Below the pieces are notes generated by a model. It was given only the letters and a program-made list of their open reading frames with translations, ran no database searches and had not been told where the DNA came from. Shown here in pieces: positions 26,101 to 35,407 of a stretch of DNA of 64,000 nucleotides; positions within the stretch are counted from its first letter, which is position 1, and each line of letters starts with the position of its first letter. The translations under genes and the position numbers were made by a program. The DNA is from Dolomedes plantarius (Eukaryota > Arthropoda > Arachnida > Araneae > Dolomedidae), in assembly GCA_907164885.2 (NCBI GenBank), contig OU015498.1, positions 92,978,733 to 93,042,732 of the forward strand, read 5' to 3'.

Positions 26101-28396
26101 GAGCTACACAAAACGTGACGTTCTTTCAACTATCGCCAGACTTTTCGACCCATTAGGTCTTATCGGTCCAGTTGTCACAAGGGCTAAAATATTTCTGCAA
26201 GGACTTTGGCAGTTGAAGCTCATGTGGAATGATCCCATTCCACCAAACGAATTAAATGACTGGTTGAAATTTTTAAAACAGTTACCTGATGTCAATCAGC
26301 TGCAAATTCCAAGGTTTGTCCTTCTTCCAAATGCTACTACCATTGACCTGCACTGTTTTTGTGATGCATCAGAAAAAGCTTACGGTGCAACAATTTACAT
26401 ATCTTCTAAACTCATCAACGGAGAAGTGAAAACAAATTTATTGTGCAGCAAATCAAGAGTTTGTCCAATTAAGAAATCAACTATTCCTCGGCTTGAGCTC
26501 TCCGCTGCATTGTTATTGGCTCGCCTCGTGTCGAAGTTGGTGCCAATCCTACAAATTCCCATTAATCACATATACATGTGGAGTGATTCCACCATTACTT
26601 TGGCGTGGATCCGTACACCTCCGGAAAAGCTAAAGACCTTTGTGTATAATAGAGTGATGCTGATAAACTCTTTGTGTCCTAACTATGACTGGAGATATAT
26701 TCCCTCTTCAGACAATCCGGCAGATGTTATATCACGTGGTTCATCAGCTTCTGACTTATTGCAGAACTCGTTGTGGTGGCATGGCCCCACTTGTTTAAAC
26801 TCAGACATTCTATCTTCAAGTGACTGGGATATTCAAAATGATGATTTATATAATAAGGAACTTAAACCTTCTGTTCCAATAGTTTTATTAGGGGATACAA
26901 AAATTGATTTTCTTGATAATATTTTAAATTTAAGTAATAATTTCACTAAAATTTGTCGTATTTTAAGTTACATTTTCAGATTTTATCAAAATGTTAGAAA
27001 TTCAAAGGAGCGCAAGGTAGGTAGTCTAACAACAGAGGAGCTCAACCATGCATCGGATGTATTGGTAAGATTGGTTCAAGGAGCTGAATTTCCTGAGGAG
27101 ATTTCAAGTTTGACTAAACTCAAACCTATTAAATTTGGAAAATTAACCAACTTAAATTCATTTTTGGATAAAAATAAAATTCTTCGTGTAGGTGGTAGGT
27201 TACAAAAGGCTAATGTAAATGAAAATACTAAACATCCAAAACTTTTGCCATCTAGACACAAACTTACAAAAATTATAATGGAATCCCTCCATAGGAAATA
27301 TTTACACTTAGGCCCTCAGGCTTTGTTGCATTGTGTCAGGCAAGAATTTTGGCCAATTGGAGGAAGAAGTTTCGCAATGAAAATTGTTAACGAATGTGTT
27401 ACGTGTTTCAAAACCAAGCCCATTAGTTCCAACCAACTACTAGGAAACTTGCCTGCGGAAAGAGTCAATCCTAGTCCTCCATTTTCTCATTGCGGGATTG
27501 ATTTCTGTGGCCCTTTTTTAATCAAGTATAAGGGTCAACGCAAGGGTATATTTCAAAAGGTATACGTCGCAGTATTTGTGTGTTTTACCACTAAAGCGAT
27601 TCATTTAGAAGTAGTCACAGATCTAACTTCAAACGCATTAATTGCGACACTGAAACGCTTTTTCGCTAGACGTGGAAAAAGTTTTTGTATCTTTTCTGAC
27701 AACGCCAAGAACTTCATAGGGGCTAATTCTGAGATCAAAAAATTACATAAACTAATGAGTAAACCTTCTGAAATGTTTGTAAATTATTTAATCACAGAAG
27801 GAATTAAATGGAAATTCATCCCACCTCGGTCCCCAAACTTTGGAGGGTTATGGGAATCAGGTGTCAAATCGTTTAAATATCACCTTAAAAGAGCAGTGGG
27901 TTCTACAAGGCTTACATTCGAAGAATTCTTAACTGTAACAACAGAAATAGAGGGTATTCTCAATAGTAGACCCATTATGCCTATGTCTACAGATCCCAAT
28001 GATTGTAATGCATTAACACCTGGACATTTTTTAATTGGCCGTCCATTAATTTCGATACCAGAGCCAAATTTAACAGAAAGTAAAGATAATTATTTATCCA
28101 GATGGCAAAAAACGACCAAATTAGTTCAAATGGTCTGGAAAAATTGGTCGAGAGATTACTTGAATCATTTACAATCACGAAATAAATGGAAATTTACTAA
28201 GGATAATGTAAAACCGAACGACATGATAGTACTAAAGGATAGCAATTTGCCACCTTATAAATGGAAGTTAGGACGTATAGAAGGAGTGGTAAAGGGCTCT
28301 CATGGAAAGGTCAGAGTCGTTTGGGTAAAAACTTCTGAGGGTATCTTCAAGAGGGGTATAAATCAAGTTTGTTTATTACCCATAGACTGTAAATAG
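23180..28396 (+). CDS. BEL/Pao gag-pol polyprotein
   Basis: One 1,738-residue frame from ATG 23180. The frame is open a little upstream, but that part overlaps the primer-binding site and lacks an ATG. Order: Gag with a coiled, charged N terminus and a region near residues 130-300 typical of BEL Gag (FFSGQIEQFTNFKTQF); Cys/His knuckle clusters near 345-410; aspartic protease with D-S-G at about 480; reverse transcriptase with YVDD at 890-893; RNase H (FCDAS, Asp about 1062, and WSDST later); integrase with an HHCC zinc motif (IVNECVTCF), catalytic Asp about 1441, Asp about 1507 and Glu about 1559 (LWESG); and a C-terminal domain ending in ...INQVCLLPI. No stop or frameshift is present, so it is probably functional. 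It copies element RNA into DNA and integrates it. Confidence 0.95.
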   Translation: MDIKEKSSPTLKDLNRIRGRIKTKFTHMHKFIEMYDSTKEEKEQEIVLEQKLSNLYQIKEEINRLFSDYSEVEEADEETLSKADTELLEMDEERDNLEVNVKCLLSKLKSDVSESQSTKAGQNINFKSVMNQLEFNTKLPEIPLPFFSGQIEQFTNFKTQFVSLITNNKGLSEEQKLFYLKAALRGEAKFIETSDDTFESLFAALDLRYDNRRAVVDIHIQSILKIEKLNVESSKGLRLITDTVNKSLRALKVLKLECNELTNAIFVNIISQKLDKETRKAYEMSLTSKEIPSLEELLQFLHARSLVLDQIYKPPTTTKFRQATTSKMNNLLVNQNKQKSYVKPCVLCNIEHPLYRCSKFLNMSVPKRIEILNENKLCKNCLKIHNAPCKSTFVCRICKKSGHNSLVHVPSESKLPLSNCESSSHVDELLPSDTRLAPDAPHVMQSSLAANSKHCALLCTVSLYIENKFGEKIKVKGILDSGSSISIMTSETAESLGLNKQKVNTAISGINCGECFVKNKTTAKISNEEGDFSRILSFFILPRITGLTPTQRIDISNIYFPNEIRLADVDFNVPSRISVLLGCELFFDLLKAEKFRSYDGSLLLQNSVFGYLVTGSIKNTDSYYFSGLISEPENLDEVVKHFFELESFRGDRIGNSDDSKTFEKQYCEEHFSSTVKRDETGRYIVRLPIIKEKLHTLGDSREIAERRLNLLWKKLDKNKTMGTLYKAFMEEYVSLGHMERVINDKCPKETYYIPHHAVFRPESTSTPLRVVFDASSKSSSGISLNSILLNGGTVQQELFSIIARFRTYKYAFSADIKKMYRQILVDDRDRNLQMIVWKPTLCAPVETYRLKTVTYGTACAPFLATRTLKALAEDEQNYSKASLALINDTYVDDILSGSDSLEEAKDLQIQLAQILSKEGMELHKWVSNNSDLLNDNKIEEYAFSSDLPTVKTLGMLWQPMSDNFKFRVAVQHSESYTKRDVLSTIARLFDPLGLIGPVVTRAKIFLQGLWQLKLMWNDPIPPNELNDWLKFLKQLPDVNQLQIPRFVLLPNATTIDLHCFCDASEKAYGATIYISSKLINGEVKTNLLCSKSRVCPIKKSTIPRLELSAALLLARLVSKLVPILQIPINHIYMWSDSTITLAWIRTPPEKLKTFVYNRVMLINSLCPNYDWRYIPSSDNPADVISRGSSASDLLQNSLWWHGPTCLNSDILSSSDWDIQNDDLYNKELKPSVPIVLLGDTKIDFLDNILNLSNNFTKICRILSYIFRFYQNVRNSKERKVGSLTTEELNHASDVLVRLVQGAEFPEEISSLTKLKPIKFGKLTNLNSFLDKNKILRVGGRLQKANVNENTKHPKLLPSRHKLTKIIMESLHRKYLHLGPQALLHCVRQEFWPIGGRSFAMKIVNECVTCFKTKPISSNQLLGNLPAERVNPSPPFSHCGIDFCGPFLIKYKGQRKGIFQKVYVAVFVCFTTKAIHLEVVTDLTSNALIATLKRFFARRGKSFCIFSDNAKNFIGANSEIKKLHKLMSKPSEMFVNYLITEGIKWKFIPPRSPNFGGLWESGVKSFKYHLKRAVGSTRLTFEEFLTVTTEIEGILNSRPIMPMSTDPNDCNALTPGHFLIGRPLISIPEPNLTESKDNYLSRWQKTTKLVQMVWKNWSRDYLNHLQSRNKWKFTKDNVKPNDMIVLKDSNLPPYKWKLGRIEGVVKGSHGKVRVVWVKTSEGIFKRGINQVCLLPIDCK

Positions 28397-28591
28397 TTGT
28401 ATATAGAGCTTTTCAGACTGTATATAATTGTATATAACTTTTCTTTTACTTTGCATATTATCATTTGTTTGTGTAAAATTTGTTTAATTGTTGTTTTAAC
28501 TGTAATTGTAATATGTGTATTGTATTTTGATGAAAATTTATGTGTTAAGCTGCTATAATTGTTGAAACCTTCGATTTCAACGCGGGGTGTA

Positions 28592-28806
28592 TGTTACGTC
28601 ATATAACCCTTTAGTGTCATGCGATGCATCCGTGTGCCCTCTAGCGGCAATATGTAAAAGGAAGTAGAAGTACGAAAGCGCCGCTTGACAGCGGTCGACA
28701 GCTACTCTGCCTCCCGTTAGCGGAGAAATAAAAATAAAGTTAATTTTGCAGCAATCAATGCTGTTGGTCCGTCAGCTTATTTAAGCACGAAATTATAATC
28801 TAAACA
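28592..28806 (+). repeat. 3' LTR of BEL/Pao element
   Basis: Identical to the 5' LTR and preceded by a short purine-rich stretch (GCGGGGTGTA). Its AAATAAAAATAAAG lies in the sense orientation of the host gene and could cause premature polyadenylation of host transcripts. Confidence 0.96.
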
Positions 28807-29234
28807 GATTTAATGACGGCACAGGAAATTGAGGAAGATTCATTGGGAGGAACTTACTTAAAAATATATCTATATAAGGTTTCGATTTGATTAGAAGTTT
28901 TTGCATTAAAAATGATAGATTCGACTTTAGGTTTAGTATCTATATCAAATTTTTCGCATTTTTCAATCTGGGAAAGGTTAATATCTTTCCCAATTTACGG
29001 CCCTTTATGGCTCTATGATGTACTCTCTGCCATCTGTTCAAGGTGCCCTTTGTTGTAACTGACTTCTTCGGAAGTTTCGTCAAAAATTTCAAATTCCCTT
29101 CAAGGCTTGAATATCGTTTTGATTTCTACAATTTTTATATTATTGGAATAAATGATCTGATTTCTACAATTGAGAATTTAAAATATATATTAACTAGAAT
29201 AAATTATCTAAAATGAGTATTTTGTACTTTTCAG

Positions 29235-29399
29235 CTTCCAGCATATCGTCCACTGTTGACATTACTTCAGATATCCCTTGGCATGCCTTACCTACGCCCT
29301 CTTATCCTCAGTATTTAGTGCCTTCCTCAGTTGCGCCGACTGCTTTTTCTGCTCCATCAGACGAACAGCTGGTGTCTCTTGTAACTTCTGCACCCACTG
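29235..29399 (+). CDS. Penultimate coding exon of Runx-like transcription factor
   Basis: 165 bases between the acceptor TTGTACTTTTCAG and the donor CACTG|GTAAGT, phase 1 in and out. It encodes about 55 residues rich in Ser, Thr and Pro (SSISSTVDITSD... SAPT), with no structured domain: a disordered, probably regulatory/transactivation segment. The following 85-bp intron (29400-29484) has a long TCTCTCTCTC polypyrimidine tract, so it should splice efficiently. Confidence 0.8.
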
Positions 29400-29484
29400 G
29401 TAAGTAATTCTCCGCATTTGGATATTTTTCTTCATTATGAAATCTATTGGATTTAACATTTTTTTCTCTCTCTCTGTCTTGCAG

Positions 29485-30359
29485 TATTAACTTCAAGTTT
29501 GTTCAACCCTGGACCATCGACCACACCTCAACCACTTTTGAGTGATTCAACGCTTATGAGTTTAGGCCTGTCTTACGACAACACGCCATCTACTTCTGAT
29601 CCTAACTCTACTGACTTCAGGACTTCCAGAACACGCCAGGAGATTTTATATAGTGATAAATCGTACGATTTTGGTCTCCCTCAACCTAACTCAGAGGTCA
29701 AACCTTACTTAACTACAACTGCAAGCACTGGTCTTTCGCCATCTTTTCAGAGCTTGTCTAATGTGTACTCTACCGATGTCCAAGGTAGCTCTTCCATGTA
29801 TTTTCCCTCATCTGGTGGGCATACCGAAGAACTGATGCCTGTTAGTACCGATACATCAAACGCAGCTCTTGTGTCGTCTAGTGTTTCAAACAGAACTGCC
29901 AGTACGCTAGGTCTTTCAGTTAATCCATCTTATAGTGTCCCTAGTTATACCACGCCTTCTACCGCTGGATCATCGTCTATGTCCTTTCAGTTGTCTTCTT
30001 TGGACCTGTTTGCATCGACTGATTACGCCCCGGGACCTTTGACAATGGCAGCAAATGTTCTGTCATCGTCATCATCTCCCTCCTCCACTGAATTAACCCC
30101 GTTTGCTTTAGATATGTTAATAGATTCTGACCTGAAAACTCCACCAATACAAGCAATAACTACAAGCATGCAGTCATTGTCTGGACCTTTCTCGATGTCT
30201 ACATCATTATCTATGCATCATAACCAATCTTACGGCTCCGTAATGGACAATCAAGCGACCAGTACAAATATTTTTGACTCTGGAGTACCTGTTGTCACTA
30301 CTGCCCCTTCATCATCATCTAGTTCCATAGCTCAGTCTGATGTGTGGAGACCATATTGA
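29485..30359 (+). CDS. Last coding exon of Runx-like transcription factor, ending VWRPY
   Basis: It starts after GTCTTGCAG in phase 1, runs 290 full codons and stops with TGA at 30357. The product is low-complexity, rich in Ser, Thr, Pro and aromatic residues, with poly-Ser runs (SSSSSPSS; PSSSSSSIAQ). The final seven residues are SDVWRPY. A C-terminal VWRPY is the conserved Groucho/TLE corepressor-recruiting tail of Runt-related proteins; Hairy-family proteins end in WRPW instead. The name therefore rests on the tail, on the disordered Ser/Thr-rich character expected of a Runx C terminus, and on the multi-exon layout; the Runt domain is not in the window. Ordinary codon usage without stops over 290 codons makes coding status secure. 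Another WRPY-ended factor remains possible. Confidence 0.75.
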
Positions 30360-33175
30360 TCACAGCATTTTTTTTTTTTTTTATATGAAGTTCATATCAT
30401 GGTGATCATTTTAGTGTCCAGGTATTCCAAGGAACATGGAAATATTTATCTGTGACTTATCAACAAGGTACAAATTTTTTTGTCACTTGTGATCGACTTC
30501 CCTTTTGTTAGTGACTTATTCCTTTTTTTTTTCCCCATGGAATCAGTGCGGTTCATTTTCATCGAGCTATGATGATGCGGGGTTATACGCTTGTGACCTG
30601 TTGGCCACTATGTACATCATCATACTGCCGTTGTGCTACATGCGTTGACTATGTGATAACTGACTGAAATCTTTTCTCTGTACTGACTGGAAACAGGATT
30701 ATTCTTTGAACTACTTGGGGGATAAGGACGCTTTTGAAACTTTGTTTGAAACGTCTCCACAATCAAAAGATAGAATAATGGAACCCATCACAGTTTCAAC
30801 TTCTAGTGCAATTATTGCTATTCCTACAAAGAATATACAGTTACTATACGGAGTAATACTGGTCGTTATTTTCCATATCCGTCTCTGCCAGTCAGAGTTG
30901 TTTTGGTGCTTTACAAAAATATTATTGAAGAGAGAGAAAGAGAAATTTAGTTTTGTTTATGTTTGATAGTTCTGTAAGGAATGCTCCATATAGCGTTTAT
31001 AATGTAAAAATTCTTGCCATGTGTTGTATATTGTTAAAAGTATAAACTTTGAAAGTTTCTGTTTTGGAAAGACATATACAAAGGAACCGAATAAGCAAGA
31101 AGACAGATTACTAAGATTGATGCACTGACCGACTTTTAAAAGAGTTTTAATTAATATATTGCAATAGTTTTTAAATTAGTCGAAAGTGTTCCTACTACAA
31201 AGCTATGTTTGCCATTTTGATTTTGCTGGAGGCAAATATAGCATTTAAAGGATTACTTACTTGACTTTCAAACTAATAATGGTCATAATTACCACTGTAT
31301 ATGAAATATGAAGTATTTTTAGGTAGTTTCTTACAAAGTTTTTTTTCTTTTTAAATTTGCATTTTAATGGTGAATATTTGTCAAATAATGCTTCTAAATA
31401 CTTTCCCTTCATGTTATCATCATTATTTACTCTGTAATTTTATTTTTGAGTTCAATAATTACTTCCAGTATTAATATGAAAAGTATATATATTAGTATAA
31501 AAAAGTCAATAAATAGTTTAAAAGATTTTAAGCACTATTTTATTTTATACATTTACGTACCTTTTTTTATTAACTGTAGTCTTGCCTTAACAGTATTTAT
31601 AAAGCATAAGCTTCTTCCTACTAAATCTTCCAGCACATAATTTATCAGTGCAGTTAGTTAACAGTGTAACAGTATGTTAAATCCAAAGAAAATAAAATCA
31701 GGTCTTCAGCTATTTATTAACTGGCAGCAAAGTTATTTGATGATACCTTTTATGAGTCAGTTCTTGACTTATAAATATATTTCATTGTTTTCTTGAATAG
31801 AAAAGATGTGCATTTTGCAAGAAAACATATTGTATACACTATGAAAGAATTATCACTTAAATATGTATGATTCTTATATTTCCTAAACCTTAGCAATAAA
31901 CTTACATGTTGATCATGAGCTTTATCAAAGTAGACTATAATAACTTTTCTTTGAGTAATTGTTATCAACACAGATCTGAGGTTTCATTAGGAGCTTTGTA
32001 TATGCATGTTGCATTTTGAAGGTAAAAGTCTAGTATCTGGTGTTCTTTTGATGGTATAAAACAGTTTTTTTTTTTTTTTTTTACCACAACTACCAAATAA
32101 TGTGTAATGTCATCCATGATGACAGATTTAGCAGAACACCTTATACTACATTTCAACTGTGTTTTTGGTTTGTACATTGCCTTATAAAATGTATTTGTTT
32201 CCTTTCATTTTATATTGTGATTTTTAGATGTTGCTGACTATTTTTTACGCTTATCGTAATGTGAAACCCAGTGAAACGGTGCCTTATACAGTATTAACTG
32301 TATTTGTTAAAAGTTTTATGAGTAAATGTTATTTTATTTAAAATTAGAAAAAAGTTCATGTTTTTATCAGAATTTTTATAATGTTGAGGAATTTGTAAAT
32401 TTTGGGGTTAACTGAGTAATTTGAGAATTTTTGAAATCTATATTTGTTAGGATGATTGTTTTTTCTTTTATAATGACTATGTGATAGAATCAAAATCAAA
32501 TTCCTTCATTATTTTTGAATGACTAGGCTAGGTTTTTACAGTATGTTCAATAATTGTAGGATGTATGTGAGTGTGTATAAAAGGTGATGAGAATGTTTCT
32601 TGAAATAGCTCTTTAATGTGTAAAGCTGAATTTCTAAATTTATGTTACTCTGTATGCATTTTTAAAAGATATATATTTATATATATATATATTTGTCAAA
32701 ACTATTTCAATATTTCAGTTTCTGCTTTAAGTATTTTTTGTAAAGTTTACCATATATATTGAGAACTTAATTGCAGTTTTCTTGTTATCATAAATTTTGA
32801 TAAGAAAATAATGGTTCGATAATAGTCTATAAGCGTTGTTTACAACTTAATGAAAGGGTGTCTGTGAAATACCAAAAAAAACACTATGTATGAATCTGAG
32901 TTTAACACTTAAGCTCATAGAGATAAATTTGCTGCATGTATTACAACCAAATTTTGGCTACAATCAGGGTTTTTCTGTCCGTTATTAATTTATTTTATTT
33001 GAATCCCTTTTTGTTTTCCAATGAAGTACTTTATCCTCTGTTATGAATTTTCTTTAAAAAAAAGCCAAGGAGTAAACTCATTTTATAAAAATTTATGTAT
33101 AGTTATATAAAGCGTACTTCAGTATTTGCATTTCAAAGTCTTTGTAAGGAATAAACTGTCTTTTTGAATTTTTAA
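30360..33175 (+). other. Probable 3' untranslated region of the Runx-like gene
   Basis: After the stop codon come about 2.8 kb of U-rich DNA with no coding frame, no transposon structure and several U-runs and ATTTA-like elements. The first strong hexamer with a following GU/U-rich stretch is AATAAA at 33150-33155, and dispersed repeats resume downstream. Length and end are inferred; an earlier AATAAA near 31689 could also be used. Confidence 0.4.
33150..33155 (+). terminator. Candidate poly(A) signal AATAAA
   Basis: Canonical hexamer followed within 15 bases by CTGTCTTTTTGAATTTTT. It is the best candidate for the end of the Runx-like transcript. Not supported by transcript data. Confidence 0.4.
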
Positions 33176-33629
33176 AAAATGATTTATTTTTTAACCGTAT
33201 GCCAGCGTTTAGCAATATGAAGGTTTTCTGTTGCTGATATAGTCGAAAAGGCTATAACATTAGGAATGACTAATTGAATACGTATGAATTCGGCAACATT
33301 ATATATCTCTATGGTTCTCTAATTTTTACCTTAAAACAATACCAACCTCTGCCTTCTGAGTGCGTAGATTTTAAAGAAATAACCTATCTTCTCAAGTAAA
33401 TTATTTCCTCTATGTAGTTCTACGACAGTTAAATGCAAAATAAACTATTTATTGCAACTGTTTGATTCCCTTAAGATATTTAATTCCTATGCGTTCTTTT
33501 AGTTATTACGCGATCTACTCAAAATATTATACTTCTTTAAGTTATTAAAATATATCTCTCTGATTTACATCGATTATTATGCCAAAAGAATATGAAATTT
33601 AATTAAAAAAAATTTTTTAAGTAATTTCA

Positions 33630-33850
33630 TTTCGTGAAATGCATAGTGGAAAAGTAAAACACATTTCGTTTAGTAAATTTTCAGAAACCAAACGAAGAAT
33701 GCTTTCGAAAATCAATACTCAAAATTTCGTATGCATACCGGAAAAGTAAAAAACATTTCGTTTAGTAAATTTTCAGAAGCCAAATGAAAAATGCTCAATG
33801 AAAACTCATTGATCAAATTTTCGAGAAATGCATAGCAGAAAAATAATATT
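33630..33850. repeat. Short tandem repeat, about 95-bp unit, three diverged copies
   Basis: The phrases GAAATGCATAG(T/C), GAAAAGTAAAA(C/A)ACATTTCG and TTTAGTAAATTTTCAGAA recur in order, roughly 95 bp apart. The third copy is truncated. Not coding. Confidence 0.75.
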
Positions 33851-34061
33851 AACAAAATTTTCACGCTATTTACATATTATGAATTTCCAGTCACGATTAT
33901 CTCATCTAAATAAATTTATCATTTAAATAGCTAATATTCTTATAGCTTGCATACTAGGCAAAAGAAAATATTGATTTGCTATATTGTAAACGAAAATTAT
34001 AGTATTTTATTCTCAGTTTTCTTGTAGTTTTCTTTGTTCTAAATAAAATTATATATTTGAT

Positions 34062-34066
<5 letters not shown>

Positions 34067-34116
<50 letters not shown>
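34067..34116. repeat. (TA)n microsatellite
   Basis: Uninterrupted TA array of about 50 bp. Confidence 0.95.
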
Positions 34117-34118
<2 letters not shown>

Positions 34119-35341
34119 GAGGAAAAAAAATAGTACTGGGCATTTTAGCATCCCAAAGCAAATGCCTGAAACATTAATGAAAAAAATGCTTAGCTCATGA
34201 AATTTAGCTCTGAATTAATTTTTTCTCGGCCGTGCAATTCCATGATGATATCCTAGCCATCTGAATTTCGATGTATCTCCGATCTAGGTGGCATCAGCAG
34301 AATAAGTTCCTTTACTAATTACCTCATGAAAATATTTTTCGAGCTACGTATTTAATGTGCTAGTGTTCTTCAAAGACACCACTTACGCATGTAAGAATTC
34401 ATCTTGTTGCACGACGCCTCCATGTTTATTTCACCTGTTATTCATTGGTATAGTTTCGATAACAATAAAACTGCTTTCAACAATGTCACTTGAAGCATCC
34501 GCGGGAAAAGTCGTTTAAAAGACCAACTCCATTCTTCAAAAACTAGAATCTCCTGACGCATCGAGCCTCAACCAGGAAATAGAAACTTAACGTCTTTCAG
34601 AAGTGGTTGCGTTATTTACAGTATTATTGCACTTGAAACTGGAAATATGAATGCGTTAATACATTCAAAAACAAGCACTTTAATGCGATATATTTTAACG
34701 AAGTGTTTCGAGAATAAACTTCTGCTTCGATTTTTACATTTATTTGTCTTTCATTTTTCCAATTCGAAACATACCTGTGTTATTCGCCCGTTTCAAATTT
34801 AGCGTTATATATTCGAAAAATAGTTACTAAAATAATTAATAATTACTAATCCAGTCATATTTGTTGCCTGGTGTAACATGATTGAATTTTAGAGAGTTAA
34901 CTCCTCAACTCTTCTTTAAGGCTTCGAACATCGTTTTGTGTAAGTGACCTGCTCCAAAGTGAGGAACTAATTTATGATTTTGAAAATAAATTATCTGCAA
35001 AGTTATTCTTCTCATTTAAAAATAAAGATCACCGTTATGTAAAATCAAAGCATGAAAACTAGGGCTATCGTTCCTATAGTTTTGTGGGTTACGATTCATT
35101 TAGTTGCAGTTCTGCTAACATAAACGACGACTTTTAATGAACCAATTCCTCAAATATATTGCTTTCGTTTCGACGTATAGCTTTGGAGATAGTCGTATAG
35201 CAGATTAAATTATTAAAATGAATAAGTTCCTGGATTCATCAAAAGAAAAAAAATTAATCTGAAGGAGTATTTGCATGATTTTTCACATCTTTTAGAAAAC
35301 ACCGCCGAAAAATGACCTACAGAAAACTAAATCAAATGCAG

Positions 35342-35343
<2 letters not shown>

Positions 35344-35395
<52 letters not shown>

Positions 35396-35407
35396 ATATA
35401 TATATAT
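35344..35407. repeat. (TA)n microsatellite
   Basis: TA array of about 64 bp with a single TC interruption near its right end. Confidence 0.95.

Larger units (their letters stand above)
22930..28806 (+). mobile_element. Complete BEL/Pao LTR retrotransposon
   Basis: 5,877 bp with two 215-bp LTRs that I read as identical base for base, TG...CA ends, and a perfect 5-bp target duplication GATTT (22925-22929 and 28807-28811). Between them lie a primer-binding site and one continuous gag-pol frame (protease, reverse transcriptase, RNase H, integrase); no envelope frame follows. Everything needed for autonomous transposition appears present. It lies in a host intron in the same orientation as the gene. 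Identical LTRs mean insertion too recent for visible divergence, so it may be polymorphic between individuals. Confidence 0.95.
13026..29234 (+). other. 16.2-kb intron of the Runx-like gene
   Basis: Bounded by GTGAGT at 13026 and a TTTTCAG acceptor at 29225-29234, both phase 1. It contains the tandem duplication near 16 kb, two hAT MITEs, the BEL/Pao element and microsatellites. The rest (13.1-15.6 kb, 17.5-22.9 kb and 28.8-29.2 kb) shows no supportable genes. A cassette exon missed by eye cannot be excluded, but none is needed to keep the reading frame. Confidence 0.65.
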
